Position numbers and translations under genes: made by a program. Positions 52,609 through 61,619 of a stretch of 64,000 bases of DNA are shown here, piece after piece. Each line of letters begins with the position of its first letter. Position 1 is the first letter of the stretch. The notes under the pieces were generated by a model, which saw nothing but the letters and a program-made list of their open reading frames with translations, was not told the DNA's origin and made no database searches. The stretch comes from Verrucomicrobiota bacterium (GTDB lineage: Bacteria; Verrucomicrobiota; Verrucomicrobiia; Opitutales; Opitutaceae). The stretch lies in NCBI GenBank assembly GCA_016222805.1, contig JACRQG010000030.1:67101-131100 (forward strand), in the 5' to 3' direction.

Positions 52609-53376
52609 CTAGGGCCGGGCGAGCGTGAGCTGGGCGCCGGCGGCGGCGATCGCCTGGGCGACGGTCGGAGCAGGCGGGGTGTCCGTCACCACGTTCATGC
52701 GGGGTCCGAACGGGGCGGTGAGGCTGAGGGCCTTCCGGCCGAACTTCGAGGCGTCGAGGGCGAAGACCGTGCGCTCGGCGGCGGCGATCATCCGGCGCTG
52801 CGCCGCGATCACGAGAGCGTTGTGGTTCCACACGCCGTTCTCCGTGATACCCATGCCGCCGAGGATCGCGACGTCGGCGTGCATCTGGGAGAGGGACGCC
52901 TCGCAGAGGGGGCCGACGAGGATGCCGAGGCGACCCAGGATGCTGCCGCCGCTGACGATGGTCTCGCTGCGGCCGACCTCGCCGAAGAGACTCGCGACCG
53001 GCAGCGAGTTCGTGATCACCTGCACCTGCTTGCCGACCAGCAGCCGTGCGACGGCGAAGGTGGTCGTGCCGCCGTCGAGGATGACCGTGGTGCCCGGCCG
53101 GACCTGCTCGGCAATCAGGCTGGCGATGGCGAACTTCCGGTCGGCCTGCCGCTGGAGGCGGGCGACGAAGTCGTTCTCCTGCGCGAGCGCGTCGGTTTCC
53201 ACCAGGGAGGCGCCGCCGTGGTGGCGGCGGACGATTCCCCGCCGCTCGAGATCGTCGAGTGCCCGGCGGACCGTGGACAGGGAGCCGCTGAAGCGCTCGG
53301 CCAGGGAATGAAGATCGGCGTACTTGTGCTCGCGGATGAACTTCTCGATCAGGTCGGTGCGCTGAGTGTTGGTCAT
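52609..53376 (-). CDS. DeoR family transcriptional regulator
   Basis: A 255-residue regulator. The N-terminal DeoR helix-turn-helix (LHSLAERFSGSLSTVRRALD then RRGIVRRHHGGAS) is typical. The DeoRC sensor domain has ILDGGTTTFAVARLL and VFALDASKFGRKAL, the latter being the usual late motif. Such proteins sense phosphorylated sugars and repress sugar catabolic genes. Its ATG overlaps the stop of the glycosyltransferase gene (four bases), so the two are coupled, an unusual pairing. Target genes are not evident. Confidence 0.92.
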   Translation of the reverse strand: MTNTQRTDLIEKFIREHKYADLHSLAERFSGSLSTVRRALDDLERRGIVRRHHGGASLVETDALAQENDFVARLQRQADRKFAIASLIAEQVRPGTTVILDGGTTTFAVARLLVGKQVQVITNSLPVASLFGEVGRSETIVSGGSILGRLGILVGPLCEASLSQMHADVAILGGMGITENGVWNHNALVIAAQRRMIAAAERTVFALDASKFGRKALSLTAPFGPRMNVVTDTPPAPTVAQAIAAAGAQLTLARP

Positions 53377-54464
53377 GGCGCGGCGGGAGGAGAGTACGGC
53401 TGAAAGAGCTCCAGGTAGGCCGCGATGGAGCGCGCGGGCGAAAACGTCTCGCGAGCGAACCGGCGGGCGGTGGTCGCCAGGGAATTCCGCGACGCCGTCG
53501 GCGCGGTGAAGAGCGCGCTGAGGGCCTGGCGAAAGGCAGGGCGATCATCGCGGGCGATGACCCAGCCGGTTTCGCCCGGGAGGAAGCACTCGGCAATGCC
53601 CTGGGCGGCGTAGGCGACGGCGGGCAGGCCGTGGGCCTGGGCCTCGATGAGGAAGTTGGACAGGGCTTCGCTCCAGGAAGCGTGCACGGCGACGTCGGCG
53701 GCGTGGTAGAGCCCGGCCGGATTGGGCAGGAACCCCGGGAACTTGACGCGATTTCCGAGGCCTCGCGCGGCGACGAGCCGCTCGCATTCCGCGCGGGCGG
53801 GCCCATCGCCGGCGAGCCAGAGCTGCCAGTCGGCGCCGGTGGGGAGCCCGGCGACGATTTCGATCAGTTCGCGCTGGTTCTTTTCCGGGCGAAACATCGC
53901 CACGCAGAGCAGCACCGTGGTGGCTGGTCCGGCGCCCAGGCGCGCGCGCCATTCGTCGCGGGCGGGAGCGGTCGGGGCGTCCTCGGGGGGAAAAACGAGG
54001 GCGTTGGGAATGACGCGAATCAGGGCCGGGTCCACGCGGTGGCGATCGATCAGGGTGGCGGCGGCCTCGCGGCTGTTGGCGACGATGCGGGCGGCGCGGC
54101 GGAGCGTCTGGCGGAACAACCAGGGCAGGGGCTTGCCGGTGCGCATCGTCGCGATCACCGGGGCCAGGCCGGTCAGGCGCCAGCCGTGACAGTTGGCCAT
54201 CCGTCCCATGCACAGGATCACATGGGGAGAGACGGCGCGCGCGACGGAGGGAAGCGCGGGGGCGAACCAATCCAGGTGAAAGTCGCGGGCTTGGAGGGTG
54301 CGATGATGGACTGCGTTTCCGACGGTGCGGGCGAGGGTTCCTCCGGGTCGAAAGGTGAGCAGGGTGGTCTGATGACCGGCGGCGGCGAAGGCGTTGGCGA
54401 GCAGCACCGACTGGCGTTCGGTGCCGCCATTGCGGAGGTAGTCCTGGAGGATGAGGAGGTTCAT
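53373..54464 (-). CDS. Family 4 glycosyltransferase
   Basis: A 363-residue GT-B enzyme. The N-terminal half starts NLLILQDYLRNGGTERQS (acceptor side). The C-terminal GT1 domain has FRPEKNQRELIE, the LAGDGPARAECERL loop and the E-x7-E pattern in SWSEALSNFLIEAQ. It likely transfers a sugar from a nucleotide donor to lipopolysaccharide or another surface glycan. No further cell-envelope genes adjoin it. The region 54465-54610 between it and the divergent lpd gene holds no other feature. Confidence 0.9.
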   Translation of the reverse strand: MNLLILQDYLRNGGTERQSVLLANAFAAAGHQTTLLTFRPGGTLARTVGNAVHHRTLQARDFHLDWFAPALPSVARAVSPHVILCMGRMANCHGWRLTGLAPVIATMRTGKPLPWLFRQTLRRAARIVANSREAAATLIDRHRVDPALIRVIPNALVFPPEDAPTAPARDEWRARLGAGPATTVLLCVAMFRPEKNQRELIEIVAGLPTGADWQLWLAGDGPARAECERLVAARGLGNRVKFPGFLPNPAGLYHAADVAVHASWSEALSNFLIEAQAHGLPAVAYAAQGIAECFLPGETGWVIARDDRPAFRQALSALFTAPTASRNSLATTARRFARETFSPARSIAAYLELFQPYSPPAAP

Positions 54465-54610
54465 CTCCTGGCGTGGAATGCCGTGGAGGTACGCCGCGGA
54501 AAGCTGCCTTTCATCGCGCGGAAGATGGGTGGCGGGGGCGGGCGGATCAATGCCAGGCTGTACCCGAGAATCCGTTTGACGGTGCTCGGAGCGGTGGCGA
54601 CGGTGGCGGT

Positions 54611-56017
54611 ATGGCTGAAACCATGGAATACGATCTCATTGTCATCGGTGGTGGTCCGGCGGGATACGCCGGGGCGATCCGCGCCGGGCAACTGGGCAAG
54701 AAGGTGGCGTGCATTGAGCTCGAGCGGGCGGGTGGCACGTGCCTGAACTGGGGCTGCATTCCGACCAAGGCCCTCCTGAAGAGCGCCGAACTCTACCGTT
54801 CCCTGCACAAGCTCGAGGCATTCGGCCTCAGCGCCAAGGACACGGGGTTCGACTTCGGCCGGGTCATGGACCGGTCGCGCCAAGTGGCGGGCCAGATGGC
54901 CAAGGGCGTGGAGTTCCTGTTCCGCAAGAACAAGGTCGACTACTTCGTGGGTCGCGGGATGGTGACCGTGCCGGGCATGGTCGAAATCACCGAGGGCGCC
55001 CACAAGGGTAAGTTCTTCAAGACCAAGAACGTCCTGCTTGCCACCGGGTGCCGCCCCCGCCGCCTGCCCGACGTGCCGGTGGATGGTCAGCGGGTGATGA
55101 CCTCCCGGGAGGCGCTCGAACCCCGGTCGACGCCTCCGAAGTCGCTGGTCATCATCGGAGCCGGGGCCATCGGCGTGGAGTTTGCGTATTTCTACAGCTC
55201 CTTCGGCACCAAGGTGACCCTGGTCGAAATGCTGCCGCAGATTGTGCCGGTGGAGGACGAGGACGTCGCGCGCGGACTGCAGCGGGCCTTCGAAAAGGGC
55301 GGCATGTCGGTGTACGCCGGCACGAAGGTCGAAAACGTCCGGGTCCGGAAGGACAAGGTGGAACTGACGCTCGTGAAGAGCGGCGAGCCCAATGGCACCG
55401 AAGTCGAGGCGGAGAGCCTGCTGGTGGCCATCGGCGTGGTGCCGAACCTCGACGGGGCGCTCTCCAACAAGGTCAAGGTCGACCTCGACCGGGGTTACGT
55501 GAAGGTCGACGACAACTACCAAAGCAGCGTTCCCGGCATCTACGCGGCGGGCGACATCATCGGGCCGCCGTGGCTGGCGCATGTCGCCACCTTTGAGGCC
55601 GTCAACGCGGTCAACGCGATGTTCGGCCACGCGCATGCCGGACGGGTGAAGATCTTTCCGGGGTGCACCTACTGCCAGCCGCAGATTGCCAGCGTCGGTC
55701 TCACCGAGAAGGCCTGCAAGGAGAAGGGCCTGGCGTACAAGGTGGGCAAGTTCCCGTTTACGGCGTCCGGCAAGGCGGTAGCGGCCGGCGACGCGGAGGG
55801 CTTCGTGAAGGTCATCTCCGACGCCAAGACCGGGGAGATTTTCGGCGTGCACATCCTCGGGAACGAGGCGCCGGAACTGATCGCCGAGTACGTGCTGGCG
55901 ATGAACATGGAGGGCACCGTCGACGAGGTCCACCGCGCCATCCATGCGCACCCGACGTTGAGCGAGGCCCTCATGGAGGCGGCCGCGGCCACCTCCGGTG
56001 AGGCGATTCACATCTGA
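54611..56017 (+). CDS. lpdA: Dihydrolipoamide dehydrogenase (E3)
   Basis: A 468-residue flavoprotein that reoxidises lipoamide in 2-oxoacid dehydrogenase or glycine cleavage complexes. FAD-binding GGGPAG is near residue 13-18, the redox disulfide Cys44/Cys49 in GGTCLNWGC, the NAD site GAGAIGVEF in the middle, and the interface His447-Glu452 in HAHPTLSE. ATG at 54611 was taken; ATG at 54623 (four codons later) is also possible. No E1 or E2 genes are present in the window, so it may serve complexes encoded elsewhere. Confidence 0.95.
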   Translation: MAETMEYDLIVIGGGPAGYAGAIRAGQLGKKVACIELERAGGTCLNWGCIPTKALLKSAELYRSLHKLEAFGLSAKDTGFDFGRVMDRSRQVAGQMAKGVEFLFRKNKVDYFVGRGMVTVPGMVEITEGAHKGKFFKTKNVLLATGCRPRRLPDVPVDGQRVMTSREALEPRSTPPKSLVIIGAGAIGVEFAYFYSSFGTKVTLVEMLPQIVPVEDEDVARGLQRAFEKGGMSVYAGTKVENVRVRKDKVELTLVKSGEPNGTEVEAESLLVAIGVVPNLDGALSNKVKVDLDRGYVKVDDNYQSSVPGIYAAGDIIGPPWLAHVATFEAVNAVNAMFGHAHAGRVKIFPGCTYCQPQIASVGLTEKACKEKGLAYKVGKFPFTASGKAVAAGDAEGFVKVISDAKTGEIFGVHILGNEAPELIAEYVLAMNMEGTVDEVHRAIHAHPTLSEALMEAAAATSGEAIHI

Positions 56018-56055
56018 GGCGAGCGATCCGGCGGGTTGACCTGGAACCGCCGCCT

Positions 56056-56108
56056 CTGTGGGCGCGACGACCTCGTCGCGTCGCGGGGCGGGGGCGCCCC
56101 GCCTACAG
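56056..56108. repeat. GC-rich palindromic repeat, copy 9 (composite)
   Basis: TGTGGGCGCGACGACC on the left and GCGGGGCGGGGGCGCCCCGC followed by CTACAGG on the right, between the convergent lpdA and pyrophosphatase genes. Confidence 0.55.
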
Positions 56109-56184
56109 GAGGGCGTTGTCTTCGTGTTCCACGGCCGGCCGGTCGGGGAGGACGCGTGGAGCGATTCCCGCCTGGGTCGGGCCG

Positions 56185-57522
56185 CTACTTGCGCTTGGCG
56201 CGGAAAGGGGAGGCGCTCTGCCGCGGGTTCGGCAGGGAGCCGTCGGCGGACATCTCCTTGATCAGGCTGGTGAGGTAGGGAATCAGCTGCTTCTTGCGGC
56301 TGACGACACCGGGCATGTCGAAGACCTCGTCCTGTTCGACGTGCGGATAGCGGATGCGCTCGATGAACGCGGCGTCGCCCTTGACCAGCAGCAGCGAATT
56401 CTGGGTGTTGATGTCGGTGATGAGCAGGGCGGCGAACGCGAGCTTCTCCTCTTCGCGGAGATGCTGGACCGCGCGGGCGATCGGCTGGGCGTGGGCCTGG
56501 AAGTTGGCGAAGCCGAGCTCCTCGACCTGCGACACCGCGAACCGGATGCCTTCCTCCTCGTAGACCTTGAAGTCGGACCGCACGACCTTCTCCGGGGGAT
56601 TGGCAAGGATGACGGAGCCGGAATTGAAGATCTCGTCCGCGAGGCACTTCGACTTGATACCGGCCAGGTCGGACAGCCACGAGAGGATCTGGGCGTCCTT
56701 TGGCGTGGTGGTCGGTCCGTTGAGATGCAGCGTGTCGGAGATTAGGCCCGACATCAGGATGCCGGCGATCTCGGGCGTGGGCTGGAGGCCGTCCCGGCGG
56801 AAGAGATCGGCGACGATGGTGCAGGTGGAGCCGACCGGTTCGTTGATGAAGAGGATGGGCTGGGTGGTGTTGAGCGCACCCAGTCGGTGGTGATCGATGA
56901 TCTCGCAAATCGTCACCTCGTCGGCCCCGGGCACGGCCTGGGTCAGTTCGTTGTGATCCACGAGCACCAGGCGCGTCCGGACCGGCTTGAAGATGTCGCT
57001 CTTGGTCATGATGCCCGTGAGCGCTCCCTCATCGTTGGTGACGAGCAGGGCGTGGGTGGTGACCGAGAACTTCTTGCGGACATCCGCGATGCGGGTGTCG
57101 GAGTCGACGGTGGCGAACTGGCGCTCGATGATGCGCTCGAGATTCGAGGCGGTACGAACCACCCATGAGGTGGTGGCGGAGTCGTAGGGGCTGACGATGA
57201 CGCTGACCCCCCGTTCCCGGGCCAGGGCCAGGGTCTCGTCGTCGATGCCGAGGCCGCTGGTGATGACGAGGGCACGGATGCCGAGCTCGATGGCCCGGCG
57301 TTGGATGTCGCGGCGGTCCCCGACGATGATGATCGCCTGATCCGCCGGGATATTCTCCTTGATCGAGATGCTCCAGAACGAGCGGATGTCCATCGTGCCG
57401 AGACGGACATAGAAGTCCTCAACGGTGTCGGCCTTGACCAGGTGGATGGCGGTGCCGTGGAGGGCGCGGGCGATGGAGGCGAGCGAGGTGTGCACCTGGC
57501 GCATCAACCGGGGTTCGCTCAC
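56185..57522 (-). CDS. Family II (Mn-dependent) inorganic pyrophosphatase with CBS/DRTGG domains, C-terminal piece of a frameshifted gene
   Basis: A 445-residue open frame that begins (GTG at 57522) in the middle of a protein. It carries a regulatory DRTGG-like segment ([14 protein letters not shown]), a second CBS domain ([20 protein letters not shown]), the DHH-type motifs VDHNE and IIDHHRLG, and the DHHA2 end with SRKKQ. The first catalytic motif and CBS1 lie in another frame just upstream (57419-57907). Together they form one CBS-pyrophosphatase, which would hydrolyse PPi with Mn under nucleotide control. As given, this piece lacks the GHRNPDADA metal-binding motif, so it should be inactive unless frameshifting rescues it. 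Confidence 0.82.
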   Translation of the reverse strand: MSEPRLMRQVHTSLASIARALHGTAIHLVKADTVEDFYVRLGTMDIRSFWSISIKENIPADQAIIIVGDRRDIQRRAIELGIRALVITSGLGIDDETLALARERGVSVIVSPYDSATTSWVVRTASNLERIIERQFATVDSDTRIADVRKKFSVTTHALLVTNDEGALTGIMTKSDIFKPVRTRLVLVDHNELTQAVPGADEVTICEIIDHHRLGALNTTQPILFINEPVGSTCTIVADLFRRDGLQPTPEIAGILMSGLISDTLHLNGPTTTPKDAQILSWLSDLAGIKSKCLADEIFNSGSVILANPPEKVVRSDFKVYEEEGIRFAVSQVEELGFANFQAHAQPIARAVQHLREEEKLAFAALLITDINTQNSLLLVKGDAAFIERIRYPHVEQDEVFDMPGVVSRKKQLIPYLTSLIKEMSADGSLPNPRQSASPFRAKRK

Positions 57523-57907
57523 CCGGGGGATCGGGGCGTCGGCGCTGGGTGGTCACGGGCAGGACCCGGATGTGGTGGCGGTCGAGCAGTTCGAGGGCTT
57601 CGGCGCAGGTGGCGTTTTCGCTGACGGAGATGACGGAAGGCGTCATCAGATCCCGGACTCGGGGGGAGACGTCGCTGAGGTAATGGGGGAGCGGTTGGTG
57701 GAAGCGCGCGAGGATGGTGTCGATCCGGGCGTTGGAATTGCCGCAACGGGCCGCCACAAATCCGGTTTCACCCCTGGCTTGCTTGTAGGCCGCATAGGCA
57801 ATGGCGGAACAGATCGCGTCGGCGTCCGGATTGCGGTGGCCGACCACGTAGGTGGGGGCGGCTGGGGCGGGGGCGGCGGCGGGTTCGTCGGTGCGAGGTG
57901 CGGTCAT
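57419..57907 (-). CDS. Family II pyrophosphatase, N-terminal piece of the same frameshifted gene
   Basis: A 162-residue frame from ATG 57907. After an Ala/Pro-rich leader it has the first metal motif GHRNPDADAICSAIAYAAYK, then the start of CBS1 (VRDLMTPSVISVSENATCAE, then HHIRVLPVTT). From about position 57545 the frame turns into non-homologous Arg/Pro-rich sequence, while the proper continuation ([17 protein letters not shown]) is in the frame one base further. Compared with relatives as I remember them, about 15-20 residues of CBS1 also seem to be missing at the junction. So a small deletion or an assembly error is likely. Confidence 0.75.
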   Translation of the reverse strand: MTAPRTDEPAAAPAPAAPTYVVGHRNPDADAICSAIAYAAYKQARGETGFVAARCGNSNARIDTILARFHQPLPHYLSDVSPRVRDLMTPSVISVSENATCAEALELLDRHHIRVLPVTTQRRRPDPPGERTPVDAPGAHLARLHRPRPPRHRHPPGQGRHR

Positions 57908-57956
57908 TTTGGGTGGGCGCGGACGATGGCGGGGGGCTGTCGATGGGGAAAGCGGG

Positions 57957-57987
57957 AAATAAAAAACCCGGCCGAAGAGGCCGGGTT
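57957..57987 (-). terminator. Rho-independent terminator of the prepilin-like gene
   Basis: On the minus strand AACCCGGCC-TCTTC-GGCCGGGTT forms a perfect 9-base stem followed by TTTTTTATTT. It is the clearest intrinsic terminator in the window, 27 bases after the prepilin stop. Confidence 0.9.
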
Positions 57988-58014
57988 GAAGGAGAGGGGG
58001 AGAGCCGCCGGGCT

Positions 58015-58839
58015 TCAGGGCCCGCGCTGGGCGATCGTCCCACCGGCGGTGCCAATCATGCCACCGGCGCCGGACGCGGGGGAGATGCCGTAGATGCGGG
58101 CGCTGTTGTTGGCGTTGGTCGTGTTGAAGGGGATGGCTTGCCGCACGTTGGTCGGCCGGGTCGTGCTCGTGGAGGTCGGGTTGTTGGAAATGAAGGGCGA
58201 CGGGCTCGTGGTGTTCGGGTAAAACGAGATGTTGCCGCCGAGGAAGGCGATGTAGCCACCGGTCGACTTGTATACCCCGCTGGTCTCGCTCCAGAGTCCG
58301 CTCGTCTGCAGGCCACGCGTGTAGATGACCGGGGTCATGGCGTTGTCGCTCATCTTGACGCCGCCGACGAACTCCCAGGAGGGTGAGCGGCCGGAGGTGA
58401 AGGTCGTGTTGAGCGTGTTGCGCTGGTTGGACGGCTGGATGATGAACGTGGGGTACGTGCCGTTGAAGGCCGGATCGTTCTTGGAGAAGTAGAACGTCGG
58501 GTCGACCAGGATGTTGTTCTTGGCGAGGATGCCGGGCCATTTCCAGGCGAGCTGAGGCGCGTTGAGGACCGAATTCTGGATGTTAATCGGGTCCGGCAGG
58601 CGGTCCGCGTTGTCGCCGGCGTAGATCTGCGCCGCCTTGAGGATTTCGCGCAGATTGTTGGCATCCACAGCGCGTTGCGCCTTCTCACGCACGGTTCCGA
58701 CGGTCGGAATCACGATGGCGGCCAGGATGCCGATGATCGCGATGACCGTCAGGAGTTCGATCAGCGTGAAGCCGCGACGACGGTTCTGGAGGTTGGCAGA
58801 CACTCCGGATAGCCCGGAGGCGCGACTTGGATTTCTCAT
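58015..58839 (-). CDS. Prepilin-like secreted protein with type IV pilin N-terminal methylation motif
   Basis: A 274-residue protein. After a short basic leader the cleavage motif reads RRRG|FTLIELLTVIAIIGILAA, so it is processed by prepilin peptidase and methylated on Phe. The long helix is followed by a Ser/Thr/Asn-rich C-terminal domain (FYPNTTSPSPF, NPTSTSTTRPTN) unlike pilins of type IV systems. This G-x-F-TLIELL plus Thr-rich layout is typical of the many paralogous pseudopilins of Planctomycetes and Verrucomicrobia. No assembly genes adjoin it. The ATG at 58839 was chosen so that the leader precedes the motif. Confidence 0.88.
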   Translation of the reverse strand: MRNPSRASGLSGVSANLQNRRRGFTLIELLTVIAIIGILAAIVIPTVGTVREKAQRAVDANNLREILKAAQIYAGDNADRLPDPINIQNSVLNAPQLAWKWPGILAKNNILVDPTFYFSKNDPAFNGTYPTFIIQPSNQRNTLNTTFTSGRSPSWEFVGGVKMSDNAMTPVIYTRGLQTSGLWSETSGVYKSTGGYIAFLGGNISFYPNTTSPSPFISNNPTSTSTTRPTNVRQAIPFNTTNANNSARIYGISPASGAGGMIGTAGGTIAQRGP

Positions 58840-58970
58840 TGGATAAGAGGGGGTGCGACAAGAAGACGCGAAAATCGTCGAAACAGTTTCTTCGAAAAAC
58901 CGCGGGCACAAGCAGAATTTGCCAGCCGCGGGCTCGACAAAACTTTTCTCGTCCGCCTACGCTGCGGACG

Positions 58971-59837
58971 ATGAAGATCTATCTCGATGGCAAGTTCGTC
59001 GACAGTGCCGAGGCCAAGGTGTCCGTGTTTGACCACGGGCTACTGTACGGCGACGGCGTCTTCGAGGGGATTCGGCTCTATGGCGGCAATGTGTTCCGGC
59101 TGGAAGAACACCTGGAGCGGCTGGAATACTCGGCGAAAGCCATCCTGCTGAAGCTTCCCTTGACGCGGGCGGAGCTCCGCGAGGCCACGTGCGAGACCTG
59201 CCGGCAGAATGGTCTCACCGACGCCTACATCCGCCTCGTGGTCACGCGCGGCGTGGGCGATCTGGGGCTGGCGCCCTGGCTCTGCCCGAAACCCTCGCTT
59301 TTCATCATCGCGAGCAAGATATCCCTCTATCCGCAGGAGCATTACGACAACGGCCTGGCCATCGTCACGGTGCCGACCCGCCGGATCAACCCGGCGGCGC
59401 TGCCGCCGACGGTGAAGTCGCTGAACTACCTCAACAACATCCTGGGCAAGATCGAGGCGAAGCAATTCGGCGCCCTCGAGGCGATCATGCTCAACGACCA
59501 GGGGTACGTCGCCGAATGCACCGCGGACAACGTCTTCATCGTCCACAAGGGCGAGATCCTGACGCCGGCCACCTCGCAAGGGGCGCTCAAGGGGGTCACC
59601 CGTTCGACCATCGTCGACATCGCCCGGGACCTGGGCCTGCCCTTGCGGGAAGCCAACCTGACCCGGTACGACATCTGGGTGGCGGACGAGTGCTTCCTGA
59701 CCGGGTCGGGGGCCGAGGTCATCCCGGCGGTCAAGCTGGACGGCCGGGAGATTGGCGATGGCAAGCCGGGGGCCGTGACCAAGCGCATTTTGGCCGAGTT
59801 CCGACGCCGGGTGCTGGTCGAGGGCACACGGATCTGA
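58971..59837 (+). CDS. ilvE: Class IV aminotransferase, branched-chain amino acid aminotransferase
   Basis: A 288-residue PLP enzyme. The N-terminal DHGLLYGDGVFEGIRLYGG, the PLP lysine Lys149 in PTVKSLNYLNN and the cofactor-binding EAIMLNDQGYVAEC and FLTGSGAEVIP are typical of branched-chain aminotransferases; D-alanine aminotransferase is the main alternative. It interconverts branched-chain amino acids and their 2-oxo acids with glutamate. The ATG at 58971 is preferred to the longer open frame upstream. It lies upstream of the mcsA-mcsB-clpC genes on the same strand, separated by 176 bases with an inverted repeat. Confidence 0.92.
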   Translation: MKIYLDGKFVDSAEAKVSVFDHGLLYGDGVFEGIRLYGGNVFRLEEHLERLEYSAKAILLKLPLTRAELREATCETCRQNGLTDAYIRLVVTRGVGDLGLAPWLCPKPSLFIIASKISLYPQEHYDNGLAIVTVPTRRINPAALPPTVKSLNYLNNILGKIEAKQFGALEAIMLNDQGYVAECTADNVFIVHKGEILTPATSQGALKGVTRSTIVDIARDLGLPLREANLTRYDIWVADECFLTGSGAEVIPAVKLDGREIGDGKPGAVTKRILAEFRRRVLVEGTRI

Positions 59838-59944
59838 GGGTCCGGACCGGCGGGTGGGGCGTTCGGTTACAGTTTTCGGCGGGCGTCACGATTACTCGGT
59901 TGGCGACAGCGCCTAGCGCCTTCGCGGCGCTGAACGTCACACTG

Positions 59945-59976
59945 CACACCCGTACTTGCCAGCGGAGGCGGGTGTG
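59945..59976. promoter_or_regulatory. Inverted repeat upstream of mcsA
   Basis: CACACCCG and CGGGTGTG, perfect 8-base arms with a 16-base spacer, ending 37 bases before the mcsA start. It is not a CtsR or CIRCE consensus. Could be an operator or a leader hairpin. Confidence 0.4.
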
Positions 59977-60013
59977 GCATGTTCCCTGCAACCACTTCTC
60001 ACTTTCTCTCTCC

Positions 60014-60523
60014 ATGCCCAGCCCGCTCAAGTGCGACCTCTGTGCCAAACCGGCGACCGTTCATTTGACCCAGATCGTCAATAACAAGGTCCACAAGGTG
60101 GATTTATGTGAGGCGTGCGCGCAGGCCAAGGGAGTGACCGACCCGAGCGGGTTCTCCCTGGCGGACCTCCTCCTGAAGGCTTCCCTCAATCCGGAGACGC
60201 CGGCGGCGCCAGGGGTGAGGTGCGAACAGTGCGGTTTCACGCCGGTCGATTTCAAGAAACTGGGCCGCTTCGGCTGCCCGGCCTGCTACGACACCTTCCG
60301 TTCCCTGGTCGAGCCGATGCTGGAGAACATGCACAACGGCGTCGCCCACACCGGCAAGGTCCCCACCCGCTCGCTGGAGCGGAAGACGCTGTACGATCGC
60401 CTGACCAAGCTCGAACTCGACCTGACTGAGGCGATCCGCACCGAGCGTTATGAGGACGCGGCACGTGCGCGTGACGAGATCAACCAGGTCAAACAGGCCT
60501 TCAACGCGGATGCCCAACGCTGA
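60014..60523 (+). CDS. mcsA: McsA, activator of protein arginine kinase
   Basis: A 169-residue zinc-binding protein. Four CxxC pairs (CDLCAK, CEACAQ, CEQCGF, CPACYD) are followed by a C-terminal UVR helix (LTEAIRTERYEDAARARDEI), as in Firmicute McsA. It activates the arginine kinase McsB and helps target proteins to ClpC. The start at 60014 follows a CU-rich leader (CTCACTTTCTCTCTCC) with no Shine-Dalgarno. The stop overlaps the mcsB start by 14 bases, so the two are coupled. Confidence 0.93.
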   Translation: MPSPLKCDLCAKPATVHLTQIVNNKVHKVDLCEACAQAKGVTDPSGFSLADLLLKASLNPETPAAPGVRCEQCGFTPVDFKKLGRFGCPACYDTFRSLVEPMLENMHNGVAHTGKVPTRSLERKTLYDRLTKLELDLTEAIRTERYEDAARARDEINQVKQAFNADAQR

Positions 60524-61619
60524 GATCCCCAACATTTCGTCCCTGCTGGGCACGCCGTCGGAGCTCACCGATTCCGGGAGTGCCAAGACGGCCATCGTCC
60601 TGATGACGCGCGTGCGGCTCGCACGCAATCTGTCCGGGTATCACTTCCCGGGCTGGGCCAAGCCGGAGGAGCGGGAGCGCGTGCTGGCTTCCTGCCGGGC
60701 GTCGGTGGCGGCGACGGCGCCGATGCGGCGTTGTTTCAATTTTGCCGTGGCCGACCTCAGTGATTTGGAGCGCCAGATCCTCGTCGAGCGCCATCTCATC
60801 AGCCGGGAGCTGAGCAGTGCGAAGGAGGGGGCCGGGGTGGTGATCAGCCGCGACCAGGCCTTTTCGGTCATGCTCAACGAGGAGGACCACCTGCGAATCC
60901 AGGTCCTCCGCGCCGGGTTCAACCTCAAGAAGGCGTGGTCGGCCATCAACGATCTCGATTCCCAACTGGAGGAGCATCTCGACTACGCCTTTTCGACCAC
61001 CCTGGGGTACCTGACGGCCTGTCCGACGAATCTCGGCACCGCGATGCGGGCCTCAGCCATGATGCACCTGCCCGCGCTGGTAATCTCCAACCAGATGGAG
61101 AAGGTCGTGCGGGCGGTGAACCAGCTGGGCATGGTGGTGCGCGGCCTCTTTGGCGAAGGCTCCGACGCCAGTGGCAGCATTTTCCAGATCTCGAACCAGA
61201 CCACGCTGGGCGAGTCCGAGGACGAGATCATCAAGCGACTCGGCAGTGTGCTGCAGTCGATCGTCGAGCACGAGCTGAACGCCCGAGAGAAGCTCCTCGA
61301 GGCTGACTCCGGCAAGCTCTACGACAAAATCGGCCGCGCGTACGGCATCCTGCAGAACAGCCATCTGTTGAGCTCGAGCGAGGCGATGAATCTCCTCTCC
61401 CTCCTGCGGCTTGGGATCGACCTCGGCGTCTTTCCCGAGGCCAATCGCTCCCTCGTCGATCGGATGTTGATCGAGGCCCAGCCGGGTCACCTGCAATACG
61501 CCCAGAAGGGCGAGCTGGAGCCCGGTCAGCGCGATGTGCTGCGCGCCGCCCGGCTCCGGTCCGAGTTCGCCGCGGTCGCGCGGCCCGACTTTCGCGCTCC
61601 CGCCCACGGAGGCAACTGA
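60510..61619 (+). CDS. mcsB: McsB, protein arginine kinase
   Basis: A 369-residue guanidino phosphotransferase-fold enzyme that phosphorylates arginine residues on proteins, marking them for ClpC-ClpP degradation. Motifs: TRVRLARN at 33-40, NEEDH at 123-127 (catalytic Glu), and the active cysteine Cys171 in ACPTNLGTAMRAS. The last differs from the usual GTGLRAS by having Ala for Gly. The ATG at 60510 lies inside the end of mcsA. It is followed 30 bases later by clpC. No ctsR gene lies in the cluster here. Confidence 0.95.
   Translation: MPNAEIPNISSLLGTPSELTDSGSAKTAIVLMTRVRLARNLSGYHFPGWAKPEERERVLASCRASVAATAPMRRCFNFAVADLSDLERQILVERHLISRELSSAKEGAGVVISRDQAFSVMLNEEDHLRIQVLRAGFNLKKAWSAINDLDSQLEEHLDYAFSTTLGYLTACPTNLGTAMRASAMMHLPALVISNQMEKVVRAVNQLGMVVRGLFGEGSDASGSIFQISNQTTLGESEDEIIKRLGSVLQSIVEHELNAREKLLEADSGKLYDKIGRAYGILQNSHLLSSSEAMNLLSLLRLGIDLGVFPEANRSLVDRMLIEAQPGHLQYAQKGELEPGQRDVLRAARLRSEFAAVARPDFRAPAHGGN

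Noticed and set aside
52472-53806. N-terminal extension of UvrA by about 445 residues
   Set aside because: The extension overlaps the DeoR and glycosyltransferase genes in another frame and is Arg/Pro/Ser-rich; UvrA homology begins just after GTG 52471.
59945-59976. CtsR or CIRCE operator upstream of mcsA
   Set aside because: The inverted repeat matches neither consensus (no GGTCAAA direct repeats, no TTAGCACTC-N9-GAGTGCTAA).
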